Source: Porticoccaceae bacterium (GTDB lineage: Bacteria; Pseudomonadota; Gammaproteobacteria; Pseudomonadales; Porticoccaceae). From it: 8,628 nucleotides of DNA. Under the pieces are notes generated by a model. It ran no database searches. It worked only from the letters and a program-made list of their open reading frames with translations, and was not told the origin of the DNA. Both the position numbers and the translations under genes were made by a program. The DNA is taken from assembly GCA_019090225.1 (NCBI GenBank), contig JAHRWI010000376.1:1-8628 (forward strand). Reading direction: 5' to 3'. How positions within the stretch are numbered: position 1 is the stretch's first letter; every line of letters begins with the position of its first letter. Below are positions 4,885 through 8,628 of the stretch, piece by piece.

Positions 4885-6822
4885 TTACACATTAAGTCGG
4901 TTTTCGATTAACTCATCCACCACCGCCGGATCAGCCAGAGTCGAAGTATCGCCCAGATTATCAAGCTCATTGGCAGCGACCTTGCGCAAAATACGGCGCA
5001 TTATCTTGCCGGAGCGAGTCTTGGGCAAACCCGGTGCCCATTGAATCAAGTCTGGTTTAGCGATGGAGCCAATTTCTTTAACACACATATCAAGCAGTTC
5101 TTTACGCAGTACCTCTGAAGGTTCCGAGCCAGACATCAGAGTCACATAAGCATAGATACCCTCGCCTTTAATCGCATGTGGATAACCGACAACCGCTGCT
5201 TCGGCTACTTTGTCATGGAGTACCAGGGCACTTTCAACTTCTGCAGTACCCATCCGATGTCCGGAAACATTGAGCACATCATCGACACGGCCTGTTATCC
5301 AGTAGTAGCCATCCTCATCGCGGCGTGCACCATCACCGGCAAAATAATAACCGGGATAAGTGGAGAAATAGGTTTCGATTAGCCGATCATGATCACCGTA
5401 AAGAGTGCGAAGCTGTCCCGGCCATGAGGACTTGATCACCAGATTACCTTCTCCGACGCCTTCTACTTCCTTGCCGTCAGCATCCAGCAATGCTGGCTCG
5501 ACACCAAAGAAAGGTACCGTCGCTGATCCGGGCTTGAGGTCTATGGCACCGGGCAATGGCGTGAGCATCATCCCACCGGTTTCAGTTTGCCACCAGGTAT
5601 CAACGATGGGGCAGCGTGATTGACCAATGACTCGGTAATACCACTCCCATGCCTCAGGGTTAATAGGTTCCCCAACGGTACCCAGGAGCTTAAGCGAGGT
5701 TCGGGATGTCGACTCGACAAAAGAATCACCCGCACCCATCAGCGCGCGCAATGCCGTTGGCGCGGTATAAAATTGATTGACCTGATGTTTGTCTACTACC
5801 TGCCAGAATCGTGAAGCATCGGGATAAGTCGGTATCCCTTCAAACATCAAGGTGATACCGCCATTGCACAGTGGTCCGTAAACGATATAAGTATGCCCAG
5901 TTACCCAACCCACATCCGCAGTACACCAGTACACATCACCATCATGATAATCAAACACGTACTTGTGAGTCATTGCCGCCTGTAGCAAATAGCCCCCGGT
6001 AGTATGTAAGACACCTTTGGGTTTACCGGTCGAGCCAGAGGTATACAAAATAAATAGTGGATCCTCGGCGTCCATTATCTCAGGGGCACAATCATCTTCG
6101 GCCTCCTCAGTAATTTCGTGATACCAAACGTCCCGGCCATCTTGCCAGTCAATTTGACCACCCGAACGTTCAACCACCAGGCAGCTGTGAACATTCGGAC
6201 ATTGAGCCAGGGCGATATCGGCATTTTGTTTTAGGGGAATTTTGCGGCCACCTCGTATGCCTTCATCGGCGGTGATAAGCACATGACAGTCTGAGTCTTC
6301 TATCCGCCCCTTCAGTGCATCCGGCGAGAAGCCACCGAATACTACCGAGTGCACGGCACCGATGCGGGCACAAGCCAACATGGCATAGGCGGCTTCAGGC
6401 ACCATGGGCATGTAAATACAAACCCGGTCGCCTTTTTTTACACCACGGCTACGTAGCGCATTGGCTAGTTTGCAGACATGGCTATAGAGCTCCCGGTAGG
6501 TGATCTTCTTATCATCTGTAGGCTCATCGCTTTCCCAAATAATTGCGGTCTTGTCACCGCGAGTTTCCAGGTGACGATCGATACAGTTCACAGTTACGTT
6601 GAGTTTTCCCCCTGCAAACCAGGTTGCCTCGCCCTTCTTAAGGTCAGATTCACAAACCGTATTCCAGGGCTGATCCCAGGTCAAAAACAGCTCCGCCTGC
6701 TCGGCCCAGAATTGATCAGGGTTAGCGATCGAGCGTTGATACATTTCCTCATAGGTTTTTTTATCAATATGGGCATTTTTAGCCCATGCTTCCGGTACCG
6801 GATGAATGGGAAATTCAGACAT
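4885..6822 (-). CDS. acs: Acetyl-coenzyme A synthetase (AMP-forming)
   Basis: This enzyme activates acetate to acetyl-AMP and then acetyl-CoA, letting the cell grow on or recover acetate. I place the start at 6822, giving 645 residues starting MSEFPIHPVPEAW. A GGAG site lies 7 nt upstream, and homologues begin here; an in-frame ATG 19 codons earlier lacks support. In this numbering the adenylate-forming motifs are YTSGSTGKPKGV (260-271), the acetate-pocket region DTWWQTETGG (408-417) whose Trp restricts the pocket to short acyl groups, the hinge region with TGRVDDVLNVSGHR (510-523), and the C-terminal PKTRSGKIMRR with catalytic Lys at 606, the lysine acetylated in other bacteria. Length and motifs match E. 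coli Acs (652). It lies between panD and an SDR gene. No confident promoter is seen in the 238 nt upstream. Confidence 0.98.
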   Translation of the reverse strand: MSEFPIHPVPEAWAKNAHIDKKTYEEMYQRSIANPDQFWAEQAELFLTWDQPWNTVCESDLKKGEATWFAGGKLNVTVNCIDRHLETRGDKTAIIWESDEPTDDKKITYRELYSHVCKLANALRSRGVKKGDRVCIYMPMVPEAAYAMLACARIGAVHSVVFGGFSPDALKGRIEDSDCHVLITADEGIRGGRKIPLKQNADIALAQCPNVHSCLVVERSGGQIDWQDGRDVWYHEITEEAEDDCAPEIMDAEDPLFILYTSGSTGKPKGVLHTTGGYLLQAAMTHKYVFDYHDGDVYWCTADVGWVTGHTYIVYGPLCNGGITLMFEGIPTYPDASRFWQVVDKHQVNQFYTAPTALRALMGAGDSFVESTSRTSLKLLGTVGEPINPEAWEWYYRVIGQSRCPIVDTWWQTETGGMMLTPLPGAIDLKPGSATVPFFGVEPALLDADGKEVEGVGEGNLVIKSSWPGQLRTLYGDHDRLIETYFSTYPGYYFAGDGARRDEDGYYWITGRVDDVLNVSGHRMGTAEVESALVLHDKVAEAAVVGYPHAIKGEGIYAYVTLMSGSEPSEVLRKELLDMCVKEIGSIAKPDLIQWAPGLPKTRSGKIMRRILRKVAANELDNLGDTSTLADPAVVDELIENRLNV

Positions 6823-6829
6823 AACTTCA

Positions 6830-6833
6830 CTCC
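6830..6833 (-). promoter_or_regulatory. Ribosome binding site that sets the acs start
   Basis: On the minus strand GGAG stands 7 nt before the ATG at 6822. The longer reading from 6879 would place this site inside coding sequence and adds 19 residues not expected for the family. Confidence 0.75.
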
Positions 6834-6941
6834 ATGGACTCACGAATTGATTAGATAATTTTGTCAGGTATTCTGTCACAACGACTCTATCAGGGCTATC
6901 TTGATGACTTATGTTCTAAATTTGAGGAGGTCAAACGCACA

Positions 6942-6959
6942 GAAGCCCAGGAGGGCTTC
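6942..6959 (-). terminator. Hairpin in the panD-acs gap, possible terminator of the pan transcript
   Basis: GAAGCCC and GGGCTTC form a perfect 7-bp stem with a 4-nt loop, about 100 nt after the panD stop and 120 nt before the acs start. On the minus strand it is followed by TGTGCGTTTG, a weak U tract, so termination would be inefficient or need help. It does suggest that panCD and acs are separate units. Confidence 0.45.
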
Positions 6960-7023
6960 AAGACGCTAGCTAAATAAAAGACAATCAGGGTTAGGGTTCA
7001 GGCAGTTCGAACAGGAGAAAGCC

Positions 7024-7051
7024 TTATAGGTCTCAGAGAAAGACCTTATAA
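7024..7051 (-). other. Hairpin just after the panD stop codon
   Basis: AGGTCT and AGACCT (6 bp, 7-nt loop) extend by four more pairs (TTAT with ATAA) past one bulged base. The stem begins 9 nt after the panD stop. On the minus strand it is followed by ATAAGGCTTTCTCC with no long U-run. It may protect the 3' end of the panCD message or act as a weak terminator together with the hairpin at 6942-6959. Confidence 0.35.
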
Positions 7052-7060
7052 TGACGGGAT

Positions 7061-7444
7061 CTAAGAAACGGCCTGAACAGCGATGGTATTTGCCGTGCGG
7101 TCAATACTGTTATCTTCATTGAGATAAACCAGTTTCGGCTTGTGGGTCTCCATTTCAGCCTCATCAAACTGACCGTAGGTGGCGATGATAATTCGATCAC
7201 CAACCTGGACGCGACGGGCCGCAGCACCATTCATCGAGATAATACCGGAACCGGCCTCAGCCTTAATGATGTAGGTAGTAAAGCGTTCACCATTGTTGAC
7301 GTTGTATATATCGATCTGTTCAAACTCGCGCATACCGGCAAGTTTTAATAACTTACTATCAATAGCGCAGGATCCGTCGTACCAGAGCTCGGCTTGGGTA
7401 ACGGCACCCATATGCAGCTTTGCTTTCAGCATATTTGTATACAT
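7061..7444 (-). CDS. panD: Aspartate 1-decarboxylase precursor
   Basis: PanD is a small pyruvoyl enzyme that converts L-aspartate to beta-alanine for pantothenate synthesis. It is made as an inactive 127-residue proenzyme, about the length of the E. coli protein (126). The self-cleavage site is YDGSCAID, cut between G24 and S25, with S25 becoming the pyruvoyl group. Other active-site residues are in place: K9, H11, R54, T57 and Y58, and the NGAAA segment at 72-76. It starts 6 nt after the panC stop, and its GGGGGAG ribosome binding site lies within the last panC codons, so translation of the two is probably coupled. This supports shared dosage of the beta-alanine-making and beta-alanine-using enzymes. 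Whether maturation needs a PanZ-like partner cannot be judged from this window. Confidence 0.97.
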   Translation of the reverse strand: MYTNMLKAKLHMGAVTQAELWYDGSCAIDSKLLKLAGMREFEQIDIYNVNNGERFTTYIIKAEAGSGIISMNGAAARRVQVGDRIIIATYGQFDEAEMETHKPKLVYLNEDNSIDRTANTIAVQAVS

Positions 7445-7450
7445 AATTGA

Positions 7451-8359
7451 TTACTCCCCCGCTGTTGCCGACAACTCCGAATCTGGACTCAAGTTCAAGC
7501 TGACATTGTCAATTAACCGTGCACCGGTGGCGTACATCGCCCCCAAAACAGTGATATCCCTATCATCGTGCGCAGCTGGCTCCAGACTTTTGGCGTTGCG
7601 AATACTAACATAATCTATACGAAATCCACCTTTTTCTATTTTTTGTATTGTGCTCTCTTCAAGCAGAGTAAAATCCCGCCGACCATTGACTATTTCTTCC
7701 CGACACCAACACAGGGTTTCGTACAATATTTTGACGCGGCACCGCTCTTCCTCAGTTAAATAACCATTCCGTGAGCTGAGCGCCAGACCATCGTGATCTC
7801 GCGCTATCTCCGCACCAATAATATCAACGGGGATACACAGATCCTCCACCATCCGGCGAATCACCGCCAGTTGCTGGAAATCCTTAATACCGAAGATGGC
7901 TCGATCTGGCTGGACGATATTGAGCAGCTTCGACACCACGGTGGTAACGCCTTCGAAGTGACCTGGGCGACTGGCACCACATAATATATCAGTCATGGTT
8001 GGCACCACTACCCGGGTTTGGTCGGCCATACCGTTGGGATAAATTTCATTTTCATCGGGATACAACAAGTGGTTACAGCCCGCACCTTCAAGCATTCGGA
8101 CATCATCGTCGAAGGTGCGCGGATATTTTTCCCAGTCTTCGTTGAGACCAAATTGCAGTGGATTAACAAATATACTCGCCACCACGACATCACAACTTTC
8201 TGTGGCCAGACGCACCAACTGTAAATGGCCCTCATGGAGGTTGCCCATGGTTGGCACAAAACCAATCTGCTTACCCGCTAGCCGTTCAACTCTGAGCATG
8301 TCTCTCATGCCGGACACGGTATGGAATATTTTCATGTTTTCAATCACAGCTGTAGCCAT
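7451..8359 (-). CDS. panC: Pantothenate synthetase (pantoate-beta-alanine ligase)
   Basis: PanC joins pantoate and beta-alanine using ATP, giving pantothenate, AMP and pyrophosphate in the cytoplasm. With the ATG at 8359 the protein has 302 residues, against 283 in E. coli; the extra length is about 8 residues at the start and about 10 at the end. Landmarks are the HIGH-like PTMGNLHEGH (36-45), FVNPLQFG (65-72), SRPGHFEGV (130-138), FGIKDFQQL (156-164) and LALSSRNGYLT (192-202). The usual FGEKDFQQL has Ile for Glu here, while the Lys, Asp and Gln that contact substrates remain. AAAAGG stands 7 nt before the chosen ATG. A TTG one codon upstream is less likely, and an ATG at 8335 matches the E. 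coli N-terminus but has a poor ribosome site. panD follows at once; panB is not adjacent. Confidence 0.97.
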   Translation of the reverse strand: MATAVIENMKIFHTVSGMRDMLRVERLAGKQIGFVPTMGNLHEGHLQLVRLATESCDVVVASIFVNPLQFGLNEDWEKYPRTFDDDVRMLEGAGCNHLLYPDENEIYPNGMADQTRVVVPTMTDILCGASRPGHFEGVTTVVSKLLNIVQPDRAIFGIKDFQQLAVIRRMVEDLCIPVDIIGAEIARDHDGLALSSRNGYLTEEERCRVKILYETLCWCREEIVNGRRDFTLLEESTIQKIEKGGFRIDYVSIRNAKSLEPAAHDDRDITVLGAMYATGARLIDNVSLNLSPDSELSATAGE

Positions 8360-8449
8360 CAATTTACCTTTTGATATCGCTTAAAACCTTATCGCGATCT
8401 GCACCTAGTTTGAAGCGGGGCTTACTACCAAGACCTTATCAAGTCGCTA

Positions 8450-8628
8450 TCAATCGTTACCGCTAAAGTAGTCCCGCGCCAAATTTTCGAAACGGGTGTA
8501 TTTGCCCAGAAAGGCCAGACGCGCAGTGCCAATCGGACCATTTCTCTGTTTGCCGATGATTATTTCGGCCACGCCTTTATCCTGAGTATCCTCGTTGTAG
8601 ACCTCATCTCGGTAGATAAACAGCACCA
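8450..8628 (-). CDS. dnaB: Replicative DNA helicase DnaB (partial, C-terminal 58 residues)
   Basis: Only the 3' end is in the window; the reading frame enters at the right edge and stops with TGA at 8450. The 58 visible residues include LFIYRDEVYNEDTQDKG, AEIIIGKQRNGPIGT and LAFLGKYTRFENLA, the highly conserved end of the RecA-like ATPase domain of DnaB. The stretch IIIGKQRNGPIGT carries the lysine and arginine that reach the neighbouring subunit's ATP site in the hexamer. The last residues (RDYFSGND) are the variable tail. DnaB unwinds DNA ahead of the replication fork. It lies 90 nt upstream of panC on the same strand, with no clear terminator between, so some read-through into panCD is possible. 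Confidence 0.95.
   Translation of the reverse strand, partial: VLFIYRDEVYNEDTQDKGVAEIIIGKQRNGPIGTARLAFLGKYTRFENLARDYFSGND

Noticed and set aside
6823..6879. N-terminal 19-residue extension of acs from the ATG at 6879
   Set aside because: The internal ATG at 6822 has a good GGAG site and gives the family's usual N-terminus and length; the extension has neither support.
2725..8359. The idea that ppa, acs and panC form a pyrophosphate-linked functional cluster
   Set aside because: ppa is on the opposite strand with its own promoter and is separated from acs by two unrelated genes. The shared metabolite is real, but the arrangement gives no evidence of co-regulation.
8391..8398. Palindrome ATCGCGAT between dnaB and panC
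   Set aside because: Eight bases is short enough to occur by chance, and I could not link it to a promoter.

Overview
The window looks like a chromosomal segment of a gammaproteobacterium, probably a marine one. Evidence is the Escherichia-like housekeeping proteins (Ppa, PanC, PanD, Acs, DnaB), a TonB-dependent receptor of the type common in aquatic Proteobacteria, moderate GC, and short intergenic gaps. The taxon is an inference. I see no mobile element, tRNA, rRNA or CRISPR array; this is core genome with one accessory-flavoured nutrient uptake locus.

Layout: (1) 1-2614, minus strand: a thiamine acquisition locus. A sigma70-like promoter leads into a clear TPP (THI-box) riboswitch, an expression platform that can hide the Shine-Dalgarno, a 721-residue TonB-dependent outer-membrane receptor, and 77 nt later the start of a small protein resembling the YkoF/MTH1187 thiamine-binding superfamily, cut by the left edge. 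(2) 2643-3270, plus strand: ppa, a family I inorganic pyrophosphatase, transcribed divergently from its own promoter. (3) 3309-6822, minus strand: a divergent DNA-3-methyladenine glycosylase I relative, a classical SDR oxidoreductase and acs (acetyl-CoA synthetase), read in the order acs, SDR, glycosylase. (4) 7061-8359, minus strand: panC and panD, six bases apart and probably translationally coupled. (5) 8450-8628, minus strand: the 3' end of dnaB. The only gene-free stretch above 300 bases is 2386-2724, and it is filled by the riboswitch and two divergent promoters.

How the genes fit: the left locus should make entry of thiamine, or a thiamine-like compound, across the outer membrane respond to intracellular TPP. 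PanD makes beta-alanine and PanC joins it to pantoate, feeding coenzyme A synthesis; Acs charges CoA with acetate. PanC and Acs both release AMP and pyrophosphate, which Ppa hydrolyses, although this link is metabolic and not evidence of co-regulation. The most interesting signals are the riboswitch-controlled receptor with its nearly complete switching model, the glycosylase relative that lacks the expected Tag active-site residue, and an exact 15-bp triplication running through the SDR start codon.
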